From Methylococcales bacterium (GTDB lineage: Bacteria; Pseudomonadota; Gammaproteobacteria; Methylococcales; Methylomonadaceae), in NCBI GenBank assembly GCA_028712795.1, contig JAQTPT010000036.1, positions 1 through 42,434 on the forward strand: 42,434 bases of DNA, written 5' to 3'. Below, one piece after another: positions 14,977-23,016 of the stretch. The stretch's first letter is position 1, and each line of letters opens with the position of its first letter. A program made the position numbers and the translations under genes. Under the pieces are notes generated by a model, which was given only the letters and a program-made list of their open reading frames with translations, did not search any database and was not told where the DNA came from.

Positions 14977-14992
14977 GCATTTTCAGTGCCAA
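14977..14992 (-). promoter_or_regulatory. Candidate sigma-54 promoter
   Basis: The - strand reads TTGGCACTGAAAATGC: a full TGGCAC -24 box with GG and GC ten bases apart. It lies between the AAA+ gene stop and the terminator at 14893-14918, so its product would be short unless the terminator is bypassed. Confidence 0.6.
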
Positions 14993-15090
14993 CAATAAAT
15001 ATTCACGGTTTTCAGCTTTTTTATTAGCGCTTTTCGCTTAAAACACGAAATTTTCGCACCAAAGCCAAGCACCATTGCGTTTTAAACGTC

Positions 15091-16809
15091 CTAACTTTGT
15101 GCGTTTTCCATGGATTTTTCCAAATCCATTCCCCGGAATATCGAGCAACGCCTGAAAACATCCAGAGTCGGAGTTACTTTTTTGTGCTGACAAAACTTTG
15201 CGACCAGTTTGGAAAGCCCTTTAATATCCCGCCCTGTAGCGTCGGGAAAGCACTCCACTAAATGATTGATCAAACCAGTATCAACATCCAGAGCGAATTG
15301 ATCAATCATTACCCGCCAAATCCGGCGGCGCGCATCGCTATCTGGCGGATAATACTTAATCATGGCGATACATCTGGAAACAATCGCTTCGTCAATGTCA
15401 TCAACACGGTTAGTGGTCAAAAACAGCAAGCCGTTAAAATATTCCAGCACCCTTAAAAAAACCCCGACGACGGCATTCATGGCGATGTTGTTATCGCGGC
15501 GCTTGATGTAAACATCGGCCTCGTCAATCAACATTACAGCCCCCCAGCGCTGCGCGCGGGTCAAAACTTCCTTCAAGGCCTTTTCCATTTCGCCGACATT
15601 GAGCCCAAGTTGTCCTGAATGCACGCGGTATAACGGACGTTTGATGATTTCGGAATAAACCTCAGCCGTCAGCGTCTTGCCAACACCGGCAGGTCCTGCG
15701 CACAACACCGTGGTTCCGCCTGATTTTCCTTCCACGATATCATCCATCAAGACATCCATTTCGGCGGTCAGAATGTCAATCAAATCGATCTGTTCTTCGC
15801 GCAGAATGAGCTTTTGTTTTAATTCGGGCTGATAGCGATAAGGCTTCATGTCATTTACATGCACCCATATATGATGATGCAGTTCCAGATGAAACATCAG
15901 CAGGTAGCAATGAACCGGCAATTCGGTAAACAAGCCTTTGGGTATTTCTGTTTGCGATGCCTCGACCTCATTCTCGACCTTGCAGTCATAGCGATTACTT
16001 TTGGCCGCTTTGCGTAAATACTTGGCAAGAATGTCGCCTTTGGCATCCACCGTTAACGCACGCTCGCTGAGGATGCTTTCATCACATACCAGGCGGGCAG
16101 TGCCGCCTTCCGTGGACAAAACCACAACATCTTTACGCGCCCAGTCGGTGCTGCGATGCGAAGCCGTGGGATCTTCGGCATAAAAGCCGGTGCCTTTGCC
16201 GGAAAACTGTGCGCCGGACTGGCCGCACCATTCGAAATAACGTCCGGCGGCATCATCATAAGTGCTGATAAGCTCAGGCGTTTCTTTAAGAAAACCTTTT
16301 GCGGCAAAAATTTCGGTGACTGTTTTATTGGCAATATCACGGGCACGGATAGTAATGGTTGATACCGCCACTTTGCCTTTGGCATTGGCTTTGAGCTCAA
16401 GCGTGACGCGTCCGGTTTCTTCCTCGCCCGAAGGCGTAAAGTCCAGCCGGGTGACCAGGTAAGCCATGGGTTTACCTGCGACATTAGCCTGGAACAGCCA
16501 GCCGCGTATGGCGTTATTGATAAAATAACGGGCACAAGCCGGCAGCAGCATTTCCAGATCATCTTCTTCAAACTTGACCGTATCATCATTCATCGCTTTT
16601 TGTAGCGTTGACAGTTGCGCGGCACGGCCTTCCATTTCAGTTCCGGCCTTTTGGTAAAGCACCTGCAAAAAACTGAGCTCGGAATTGGACAGTTGCTTGA
16701 AAGGCACTTCGGCTTTGTTACCAAAACGCAGTTGATCTTTCAGTGCGGATAATCCCGGGAACTCATCAACCATTGCTTCTACATACTTGCGCTCAATCTG
16801 GAGTTTCAT
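15091..16809 (-). CDS. Uncharacterised AAA+ ATPase in the nif region
   Basis: The product has 572 aa from the ATG at 16807-16809; a TTG nine codons upstream (frame to 16836) is possible but has no better ribosome-binding site. Residues 1 to about 340 match no family I know. The C-terminal AAA+ module has Walker A GPAGVGKT (372-379), Walker B VMLIDEAD (425-432), a sensor-1 stretch LFLTTNR and an arginine-finger-like SRC, and is of the classic AAA chaperone/remodelling type. There is no membrane segment or protease motif, so a protein-remodelling motor acting on an unknown partner is the best guess. It lies 260 nt after two unknown genes that start at a sigma-54 promoter with a NifA-type site, and ends at a strong terminator. 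Nif-linked function is inferred from this context only. Confidence 0.85.
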   Translation of the reverse strand: MKLQIERKYVEAMVDEFPGLSALKDQLRFGNKAEVPFKQLSNSELSFLQVLYQKAGTEMEGRAAQLSTLQKAMNDDTVKFEEDDLEMLLPACARYFINNAIRGWLFQANVAGKPMAYLVTRLDFTPSGEEETGRVTLELKANAKGKVAVSTITIRARDIANKTVTEIFAAKGFLKETPELISTYDDAAGRYFEWCGQSGAQFSGKGTGFYAEDPTASHRSTDWARKDVVVLSTEGGTARLVCDESILSERALTVDAKGDILAKYLRKAAKSNRYDCKVENEVEASQTEIPKGLFTELPVHCYLLMFHLELHHHIWVHVNDMKPYRYQPELKQKLILREEQIDLIDILTAEMDVLMDDIVEGKSGGTTVLCAGPAGVGKTLTAEVYSEIIKRPLYRVHSGQLGLNVGEMEKALKEVLTRAQRWGAVMLIDEADVYIKRRDNNIAMNAVVGVFLRVLEYFNGLLFLTTNRVDDIDEAIVSRCIAMIKYYPPDSDARRRIWRVMIDQFALDVDTGLINHLVECFPDATGRDIKGLSKLVAKFCQHKKVTPTLDVFRRCSIFRGMDLEKSMENAQS

Positions 16810-16985
16810 GGGTTCTCGAAAAAAATGAGTGGACAATAATGAGGATTAGGCCGTTGCATAACACTGTCAGAATGTTAAACTCCGGCAGTGTTGTTTGTTT
16901 GAGTGAAAGCAGCTGCAAACTAGATAGCTTTGTATGAGCGTGCCAAACTGCGATCAATAATTTTTAACTGCCTCGACGTGTTGAC

Positions 16986-17000
16986 GCAGTGCTGCCGCCA
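16986..17000 (-). promoter_or_regulatory. Weak candidate sigma-54 promoter for the AAA+ gene
   Basis: The - strand reads TGGCGGCAGCACTGC with correct GG-N10-GC spacing but a poor match elsewhere. It lies in the 260-nt gap before the AAA+ gene. Confidence 0.25.
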
Positions 17001-17096
17001 GAAAGCGCTCCTACGAGATCCTTCCTGTTAACAACGGGCAGTGAAGGTTTGAAGCGTATTCAGTTTTAAAAATACACCGGGATAAATCATCGGTGC

Positions 17097-17666
17097 TTAA
17101 ATCGCGCCTACAGCCGCTTCTTTAACCACCACAAAGGTATTTTCTTCAGCTTCTGCAAATGATACCAACGGCGCTTTTGAGTTAAACGATTTGGCTGCTG
17201 CGTAGGCGATAGCGACTTTATCTTCAGCAGATTGACCTTTCAGTTCGCTCTTTTCGATATACAGCTCTTCGAGCAATTCATTCCAAACCAATCCCTGTTT
17301 GAAGGGGAGCAATGTGTAGGTCACGCCTTCAAGTTCAACCTTCAAACTTTTACTGATATTTTCCACATATATCAGCGCGATGCAGTCCGGGGCTATATCA
17401 TCTTTATATTTTTCAACAAGAACAGGCAGTAACTCCAGCTTAGGCAACAGCCCGTTAATAAACTTGATCTTGTCGTTTTCAATAATCAAAGCGGAATGGA
17501 TCAACAGGGCTTCAGGGGGTTTCCGGTCAGTTGTTGAGCCTTCACGCAGTGAACCTTCTTTTAAAACGAGGTCACCGCGATAGGCATAAACTCCGGCATC
17601 GCTGGTTTCGCCGTTAACCAAAGTCACTGTCAGCAAGCCTTTTTCTTCATAAGTTTTTAGTAGCAT
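17097..17666 (-). CDS. Hypothetical protein of the NifA-linked AAA+ operon
   Basis: This 189-aa protein is not recognised. It has no signal peptide, membrane segment or cysteine pair pattern; it is acidic and rich in short hydrophobic strands (LLTVTLVNGETSDAGVYAYR, ALIIENDKIKFINGLL) and looks like a soluble beta-rich domain followed by helices. A GGAGA ribosome-binding site precedes the ATG. It lies 42 nt after the 138-aa gene and 260 nt before the AAA+ ATPase on the same strand, and probably shares the sigma-54 promoter at 18150. It may be a substrate, adaptor or partner of the AAA+ protein; nothing in the sequence settles this. Confidence 0.75.
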   Translation of the reverse strand: MLLKTYEEKGLLTVTLVNGETSDAGVYAYRGDLVLKEGSLREGSTTDRKPPEALLIHSALIIENDKIKFINGLLPKLELLPVLVEKYKDDIAPDCIALIYVENISKSLKVELEGVTYTLLPFKQGLVWNELLEELYIEKSELKGQSAEDKVAIAYAAAKSFNSKAPLVSFAEAEENTFVVVKEAAVGAI

Positions 17667-17707
17667 TATTTGTTTCTCCAGATGAGTTAAAGTAAAAAAA
17701 TCGTTGA

Positions 17708-18124
17708 TTAGTTAAGGGCGCGCTGTTCTTTTGGAATGACCAGATCCACCAATGCGAAATGTTCATGCAGATCGTACAAAATATGCTGCTCTTTAAAAAA
17801 CTCGCCAGCCGCATCGATGGCATCCTGCATGATGGCTATGACGAAACGCCGGGCATGGATCGAGGCCACCATTTTTTCCGGTACGGCGCATTCGATTCTT
17901 AGAATCTGCCCTTTTCGGTCAAAAGAACACAAACGTAATCCTGTAAAGTCAGCTTTCTCTTGCTGGCTAGGCAATAAAAAGATAACGTCCAGGACTGGCT
18001 TTTTCTTTTGTACGGGTTTATCACGCAATCCAGCCAAATCTGTAGCAACTTTAGTTATAGCCTGAATTAAAGCGCTCTCGTCAAGAGAGCGGTCCGGCAT
18101 CATTGCCCCAATGTGTAATGTCAT
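17708..18124 (-). CDS. Hypothetical protein, first gene of the NifA-linked AAA+ operon
   Basis: The product has 138 aa from the ATG at 18122-18124, which follows a GAGGTG ribosome-binding site; the frame also opens at a GTG two codons earlier. Not recognised. It is soluble, mixed alpha/beta, with a VLDVIFLLPSQ strand and a C-terminal IAIMQDAIDAAGEFFKEQH helix. The predicted sigma-54 start near 18138 leaves a 5' leader of about 14 nt that just covers the ribosome-binding site, so promoter and start codon support each other. The NifA-type site at 18319-18334 is 180 nt upstream, pointing to expression with nitrogen fixation. Confidence 0.78.
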   Translation of the reverse strand: MTLHIGAMMPDRSLDESALIQAITKVATDLAGLRDKPVQKKKPVLDVIFLLPSQQEKADFTGLRLCSFDRKGQILRIECAVPEKMVASIHARRFVIAIMQDAIDAAGEFFKEQHILYDLHEHFALVDLVIPKEQRALN

Positions 18125-18149
18125 AATCACCTCTTTTTTAAAGGTTTAA

Positions 18150-18164
18150 GCAAAACACTTGCCA
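18150..18164 (-). promoter_or_regulatory. Sigma-54 promoter of the AAA+ operon
   Basis: The - strand reads TGGCAAGTGTTTTGC: GG and GC ten bases apart and a TTGC -12 box. The predicted start near 18138 is just before the ribosome-binding site of the 138-aa gene. Confidence 0.75.
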
Positions 18165-18318
18165 ATCAATTATTTTTGATTAAAAGCGGGCGCGATTTGG
18201 CGTAAATATCAATTTTTTGTAACTTTATCGTATGAATTTAAAGCTATTTTCCAATTAACAATAGCTTCGCCGAGAAAAGCGCATATTGTGCTTTTTGGAG
18301 AGGGACTATAGCTGTGAG

Positions 18319-18334
18319 TGTTGCAAACCTTACA
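18319..18334. promoter_or_regulatory. NifA upstream activator site
   Basis: TGT-TGCAAACCTT-ACA is an exact TGT-N10-ACA match, about 180 bp upstream of the sigma-54 start near 18138 and in the usual distance range for NifA. Confidence 0.65.
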
Positions 18335-18506
18335 AAAGAGTAAAAATGGACTGTGCCATAGGCAACAAATAAATGGATTAATGCAGCTTAGGTGATGGCG
18401 AGGAGCGGGGAGCTGACAAACACCCTCGCCGTCTATAGGTATAATATGATCGTATGGCAGGATAACTGAAGCAGATTTTTAGTCTGCCCGGTTAAAAAAA
18501 CTAACT

Positions 18507-18767
18507 TCAAGCCACGTCGTAATACCAGTCCAAAAGCTCCTCCCCGCCCCAGTTTTCGGCATCGGCGGGAATGGTTTCAGCCGTTTCGTATAGCGTCATT
18601 TGTCCGGGTTTTGGCGATGTCACCAGCAAGCTTTCTGCATAATCAATCGGACAGCCTTCTTTGCCTGTTTCATCTTTCAACCATTGCGCGGCCATTGCAA
18701 TCGCATCTTGCCTGGTTTCGCCAAAGCCAAAGACGGCATAATCGTGTTGCACATATAAGATAGTCAT
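18507..18767 (-). CDS. Small hypothetical protein in the nifLA operon
   Basis: This 86-aa protein is not recognised. It begins MTILYVQHDYAVFGFGETRQ and ends with a Trp/Tyr/acidic tail (NWGGEELLDWYYDVA); one cysteine, no membrane segment. The pattern of a strand followed by a DAIAMAAQWLKDE helix recalls small dsRNA-binding-like or HicB-like folds, but that is only a shape impression. It starts 16 nt after nifA with a TTGGAG ribosome-binding site, so it is almost certainly co-transcribed with nifLA and might act in regulation. Confidence 0.75.
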   Translation of the reverse strand: MTILYVQHDYAVFGFGETRQDAIAMAAQWLKDETGKEGCPIDYAESLLVTSPKPGQMTLYETAETIPADAENWGGEELLDWYYDVA

Positions 18768-18783
18768 CGCTGCTCCAATTTCT

Positions 18784-20325
18784 TTAAATTTGCTTCATGG
18801 TGATATCCAGGGTCAAAATGCGATAAGCAATTTGCCTGGGCGTCATGTTCAACAGGCGGGCTGCTTTAGCTTGAACCCAGCCACTTTGCTCCAGTGCTGC
18901 AATCACGCGTTCACGGTCATCCATGTTTTCATCATTAAAATCAATCGCAGGCGTCTTGGGAATTTTATGATTGATACCGGAGCCGATTTCGTCTTCCAGC
19001 CCGGTACTTACGATCACATCGCGATCTATGATGCCGTTGGGGCTCATGATGGCCGCGCGTTCCAAGCGGTTTGCCAGTTCGCGTACATTCCCCGGCCAGT
19101 CGTGTTTCATTAATATCCTGATGGCGCTTTCCTTAATTTCCAAGGGGCGCCCGCCTTGCTGCTGCGATATTCTGCCCAGCAGGAATTCAGATAACTGTGG
19201 AATATCCTCAGTCCTATCCCGTAAGGGGGGCATCTGAATAGGCATCACATTGAGCCGATAATACAAGTCTTCCCTGAACGTCCCATCGGTGACGCCTTCT
19301 TCAAGGTTGCGGTTAGTTGCTGCAATAATGCGCACATTGACTTTTATGGTATGCGTTCCACCGACCCGCTCAAATTCGCCTTCTTGTAGTACGCGTAACA
19401 ATTTGGCCTGGAAGGAAGGGGAAATATCACCGATTTCATCAAGGAAAAGGGTGCCGTTATCGGCTAATTCAAAACGGCCTTTACGCTGACTGATGGCACC
19501 GCTGAATGCCCCTTTTTCATGGCCGAACAATTCAGACTCCAGCAAGGTATCCGGCAGGGCCGCGCAATTCAGTCTTAAAAAAGGGCCACTTGCACAGCCT
19601 GAGTTAAAATGAATGGCATTAGCCACGACTTCTTTTCCGGTACCTGATTCGCCTCGAATTAAAACGGTTGTATTCCATTTTGCAACCTGGCGAATTAAAT
19701 CAAACACCCTTAACATGGGCGAAGAGTGTCCGACGATGTTTTCAAAACTGTAGTTCTTGATTAACGTCAACTTGAGAAAGTCCCTTTCGCTTTGGAGGTT
19801 GAGTTGTTTGCGCTCGATTACCCGCAACATTTTGACGCTTTGCGCAATCAAATTGGCAATCATCTCCATAAACCGGGCTCGCTCTCCCAGAAAAAGACTG
19901 CTATCGGGCTGAGCGGCCAGCACGCCGATAGTGTCGCCTTCTTCTACGTAAATAGGAGAGCCAATAAAAGGCAGTTCGGGATCATACAATCCTAAACGGC
20001 CCAAAAACCGGGGTTCTTCGGACACTTTTTCAACGACAATAGTGCAGTTTTCATCCAGTATGGCCCCCATCAATCCCTCGCCAGGATTGTATCTGACTGG
20101 CTCGGTAAATTTGCCGGTACCGTTGGTATGGACAACGCTGACAATCATGCTGTTATTTTCTATTTCCTTTAGCGTGATCATCCCGGAACGCATGCCGGAC
20201 CGTTTATGGAGCATCTCCAGAATGACCTGCAATTTTTCATGCAGATCATGCGCGCTGTTTAATACCTGACTGATAAGATACAAGGTATCAAGTTCGGCTT
20301 CGATCAGTTGTAGACGCGCCGGCAT
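18784..20325 (-). CDS. nifA: Nif-specific sigma-54 activator NifA
   Basis: The product has 513 aa. An N-terminal GAF domain (about 20-170) is followed by the AAA+ domain with Walker A GESGTGKE (225-232), the sigma-54 contact loop (272-277) and Walker B GTLFLDE (291-297), then a C-terminal Fis-type helix-turn-helix (AAKAARLLNMTPRQIAYRI in essence, near 485-505). The contact loop reads GAFSGA instead of the near-invariant GAFTGA. The linker before the HTH has no cysteines, so this is the oxygen-tolerant type controlled by NifL. NifA activates -24/-12 promoters from TGT-N10-ACA sites; several lie in this window. Its ATG overlaps the nifL stop (TAATG), so the two are translationally coupled, keeping inhibitor and activator in balance. 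Confidence 0.96.
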   Translation of the reverse strand: MPARLQLIEAELDTLYLISQVLNSAHDLHEKLQVILEMLHKRSGMRSGMITLKEIENNSMIVSVVHTNGTGKFTEPVRYNPGEGLMGAILDENCTIVVEKVSEEPRFLGRLGLYDPELPFIGSPIYVEEGDTIGVLAAQPDSSLFLGERARFMEMIANLIAQSVKMLRVIERKQLNLQSERDFLKLTLIKNYSFENIVGHSSPMLRVFDLIRQVAKWNTTVLIRGESGTGKEVVANAIHFNSGCASGPFLRLNCAALPDTLLESELFGHEKGAFSGAISQRKGRFELADNGTLFLDEIGDISPSFQAKLLRVLQEGEFERVGGTHTIKVNVRIIAATNRNLEEGVTDGTFREDLYYRLNVMPIQMPPLRDRTEDIPQLSEFLLGRISQQQGGRPLEIKESAIRILMKHDWPGNVRELANRLERAAIMSPNGIIDRDVIVSTGLEDEIGSGINHKIPKTPAIDFNDENMDDRERVIAALEQSGWVQAKAARLLNMTPRQIAYRILTLDITMKQI

Positions 20326-21944
20326 TACGTTAAACCCCTCGGCTCCTGTCCGTGCAGAGGAAAACTGATTTTAAACCTGCACCCCTGATCATAAGCTGCA
20401 TCTATATCAATAAACCCTTGATGCTGATTGACAATCTCCTTTGCTATAACCAGCCCCATTCCGGCCTGATTACTGCCCATAGGGCGGGTGGTATAAAAAG
20501 GTTCAAACACTTTGGTGCGTTTTTCAAATGGGATACCCGGACCACTGTCTTCAATGGAAACATAAATCAAATCAGCGTCAGCATTTGAAGTGATTTTAAG
20601 CCGCTGCTCCCCAGTCTGGGTTGCGCCGATTGCATCAATCGCATTGTCTATTAATTGCTTGAATAATATGCGCAGGCGATTTTCAGAGCCCAGCATGTTT
20701 GGCAGTTCGGAAAATGGCTGCCATTGCACATCAATGCCCTTGCTCAAAATCTGTTGATCGCAGAGCAACAGCACCTCATGCAAAATCTTATTCAGATTAA
20801 CCGGAATAACAGCAGCTTGCAGAATTTCAGGAATACACTTTTGCATCGTTGAAATGGCTTCTTTGCCGGATTTCTGGATCTGCTGCAAACTCTGTAACAA
20901 GCCAATGTGCTGGTCATTTCCTTTGTGCCTTAAAAGCTGTTCGGCCGCCCTGATTTGGTTCATTGGCATTTGAATTTGGTGCATCGCGCCCAGTAATGTC
21001 TCCCTGATGCTTCTCACCCTTTCGTCTTCAGCCATGATGGTTTTTAAGGTTTGGAGATGTAATTCTTCCATCTGCCGCCGCTGCCTGGTGATATCGGTTA
21101 TTGTCAGTATCAGATACTGCTTTGAAGCATTCTCAAAAAACGCATCTGCATTAACCGAATTTTCCATAAACCAGTTTCCGGCACAGGAAAACCAGCTAGT
21201 CCTTCGATTTCCTTTTCCTTCTACCCGAAATTCACGATTATTGAAGCCCTTTTCATTGCGTTGTGTTTGCTGCCATAAGTCGCCCATGTCATCCCGCAAC
21301 AATTGTAAAAAAAATGTGGCGGGCTCGCCTCTGTCCAGATCAGTCACTAACGCTTTATACATGTGGTTATCTAAAATCACCCGATCCTGATCATCGATAA
21401 CCACCATCGCAATGGGCGATGAATTAATGACCGATTCAACCAACATTTTGTTGTTATTAATTTTTTTTTCAGACTCATAGGACTGGGTAATATCCCGATG
21501 CATGCCTATGTAGTGGGTGATTGCCCCCTGCTCATTCAACATGGGCGCTATAGTCAGATCCGCTAAATAGCGATGGCCGGATTTATGCCGGTTACACAAG
21601 GTCCCGTGCCATATTTTTTTACTGCTAATGGTATGCCATAAATCATAATACACTTCCCTAGGCGTTGATTTATCCGATAACAACGACTCGTTTTTCCCTA
21701 GAATATCAGTCGATTGGTAGCCAGTAACCTTAGAAAAAGCTTCATTGACATAAAGTATGTTGGATTTTTTGTCGGTGATTGAAATGGCTATCGGCGCTTG
21801 TTCAACCGCCTCAACAAATAAACCATAAGGCACCCTGTCATCGATACCTATTGGATACCCTTCCCTAAAATTGGGTGCAAGCTCATCAATAACGCTTTCC
21901 ATGTTGGTATGCATCCGTAAATATTGTAAGGACTTTTTTTTCAT
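20325..21944 (-). CDS. nifL: Redox- and nitrogen-responsive anti-activator NifL
   Basis: The product has 539 aa. PAS1 (about 45-155; AISITDKKSNILYVNEAF and YIGMHRDIT) would bind FAD and sense redox; PAS2 (about 170-285) relays; a helical region with LGAMHQIQMPMNQIRAAEQL follows, where kinases carry the phospho-acceptor His; the C-terminal GHKL ATPase module has the N box (KQLIDNAIDAI) and G boxes (DSGPGIPF, GMGLVIAKEI). In gammaproteobacterial diazotrophs NifL binds NifA and blocks it under oxygen or fixed nitrogen, with relief by GlnK or 2-oxoglutarate. It is the first gene of nifL-nifA-86 aa, 27 nt downstream of a predicted sigma-54 start. Confidence 0.95.
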   Translation of the reverse strand: MKKKSLQYLRMHTNMESVIDELAPNFREGYPIGIDDRVPYGLFVEAVEQAPIAISITDKKSNILYVNEAFSKVTGYQSTDILGKNESLLSDKSTPREVYYDLWHTISSKKIWHGTLCNRHKSGHRYLADLTIAPMLNEQGAITHYIGMHRDITQSYESEKKINNNKMLVESVINSSPIAMVVIDDQDRVILDNHMYKALVTDLDRGEPATFFLQLLRDDMGDLWQQTQRNEKGFNNREFRVEGKGNRRTSWFSCAGNWFMENSVNADAFFENASKQYLILTITDITRQRRQMEELHLQTLKTIMAEDERVRSIRETLLGAMHQIQMPMNQIRAAEQLLRHKGNDQHIGLLQSLQQIQKSGKEAISTMQKCIPEILQAAVIPVNLNKILHEVLLLCDQQILSKGIDVQWQPFSELPNMLGSENRLRILFKQLIDNAIDAIGATQTGEQRLKITSNADADLIYVSIEDSGPGIPFEKRTKVFEPFYTTRPMGSNQAGMGLVIAKEIVNQHQGFIDIDAAYDQGCRFKISFPLHGQEPRGLT

Positions 21945-21981
21945 CAGTTATGACCTGGCCTAAAAACTTTAAATTATATCA

Positions 21982-21996
21982 GCAAAATTTACGCCA
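21982..21996 (-). promoter_or_regulatory. Sigma-54 promoter of nifLA
   Basis: The - strand reads TGGCGTAAATTTTGC with GG-N10-GC spacing; the predicted start is near 21971, 27 nt before the nifL ATG. It suggests nitrogen-controlled or auto-activated expression of nifLA. Confidence 0.7.
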
Positions 21997-22044
21997 TAAA
22001 TAATGCCAAGACGGAGCGCTTAACTTAACAACCCGCTGAAGATC

Positions 22045-22069
22045 GAGCTTGACAAGCTCTTATTTTTTA
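22045..22069 (+). terminator. Terminator-like hairpin in the nifL-rnfA control region
   Basis: GAGCTT-GAC-AAGCTC is a perfect 6-bp stem, followed on the + strand by TTATTTTTTAA. No + strand gene lies before it, so it may end an unseen short transcript or block antisense transcription into nifL. Confidence 0.35.
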
Positions 22070-22221
22070 AAGGGCATGGCCGGCTCAGGTCTGGAAATGT
22101 TGTAGATCAACGCCCGCCTTCGTCAGGCTACCCTGTGGCGGACGACCCGCTGGAATGGACTCATCCGGCCTAATTGTGGTGCGTTGTGATAAAGCAAGAC
22201 GGTGAATAGAACATCGGTTTT

Positions 22222-22237
22222 TGTAAGATTTACGACA
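22222..22237. promoter_or_regulatory. NifA upstream activator site 1
   Basis: TGT-AAGATTTACG-ACA is an exact TGT-N10-ACA match, about 150 bp before the predicted rnfA start and 250 bp from that of nifL; it could serve both directions. Confidence 0.6.
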
Positions 22238-22261
22238 TAATCCTTTTAACAGGTATTGTGT

Positions 22262-22277
22262 TGTATCACATATAACA
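22262..22277. promoter_or_regulatory. NifA upstream activator site 2
   Basis: TGT-ATCACATATA-ACA is an exact TGT-N10-ACA match about 110 bp before the predicted rnfA start, the classical distance. It sits 40 bp (close to four helical turns) from site 1. Confidence 0.7.
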
Positions 22278-22354
22278 GGGTTTTCATGCCTTTTCCGGCT
22301 ATTTTTTCACGGCACCTGTCCAATAATCTGGCTGTATCAGAATAATTATCAATT

Positions 22355-22369
22355 TGGCATAATTGATGC
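22355..22369 (+). promoter_or_regulatory. Sigma-54 promoter of the rnf operon
   Basis: TGGCATAATTGATGC has GG (22356-57) and GC (22368-69) ten bases apart; the predicted start near 22381 leaves a leader of about 38 nt before the rnfA GTG. Confidence 0.75.
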
Positions 22370-22418
22370 TGTACTAATTAAAAACGTCTACAAACAGCCT
22401 CCACAGCTTGGAAAAACA

Positions 22419-23003
22419 GTGAGTGAATATCTATTACTTTTGTTAGGCACGGCCTTAGTCAATAACGTGGTTCTGGTAAAATTTTTGGGGCTATGCCCAT
22501 TCATGGGGGTATCCAAAAAATTGGATTCCGCGTTAAGCATGGGTTTGGCGACCACTTTCGTTCTAACCCTGGCGGCAATGACCAGCTGGATACTGGAGCA
22601 TTTTGTGCTCGCGCCTTTCAATATCCAGTTTTTGCGCATTCTCGCTTTTATATTGGTGATTGCCGCAGTGGTGCAGTTTACCGAAATGGTGGTGCATAAA
22701 ACAAGTCCTGTGCTATATCAAATACTGGGAATTTTCCTGCCCTTAATCACGACCAATTGCGCAGTTTTGGGCGTAGCGCTATTAAACGTGCAAGAACATT
22801 ACGGTTTTATGCAAAGTATGATTTTTGGTTTTGGTTCAGCAGTTGGCTTTACGCTGGTGATGGTGCTTTTTGCGGGTTTGCGTGAACGGTTGACATTGAT
22901 GGCAGTCCCTGCCTTATTTGCCGGGACGCCGATTGCGTTTATCACCGCAGGTATTTTATCACTGGCATTTATGGGTTTCGCGGGTCTTAATACTAAAATG
23001 TGA
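22419..23003 (+). CDS. rnfA: Rnf complex membrane subunit RnfA
   Basis: The product has 194 aa with six hydrophobic segments. It is a core membrane subunit of the Rnf ferredoxin:NAD+ oxidoreductase, homologous to NqrE. The half-motif [11 protein letters not shown] near residue 22 and its mirror [16 protein letters not shown] near 105 carry the two cysteines that hold an intramembrane Fe-S cluster in the family. It starts with GTG behind a GGAAAA site. In diazotrophs Rnf uses ion-motive force to push electrons onto ferredoxin or flavodoxin for nitrogenase. It is the first gene of rnfABCDGEH. Confidence 0.95.
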   Translation: MSEYLLLLLGTALVNNVVLVKFLGLCPFMGVSKKLDSALSMGLATTFVLTLAAMTSWILEHFVLAPFNIQFLRILAFILVIAAVVQFTEMVVHKTSPVLYQILGIFLPLITTNCAVLGVALLNVQEHYGFMQSMIFGFGSAVGFTLVMVLFAGLRERLTLMAVPALFAGTPIAFITAGILSLAFMGFAGLNTKM

Positions 23004-23016
23004 CAGGAATTCAGCC

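Larger units (their letters stand above)
18131..18506. other. Intergenic control region between the nifLA tail and the AAA+ operon
   Basis: No gene was found here. It holds the sigma-54 promoter (18150-18164) and NifA-type site (18319-18334), listed separately, plus a hairpin at 18394-18433 whose GGCGAGG/CCTCGCC arms (extended by GAT/GTC) could end the nifL-nifA-86 aa transcript; no T tract follows it. Confidence 0.6.
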
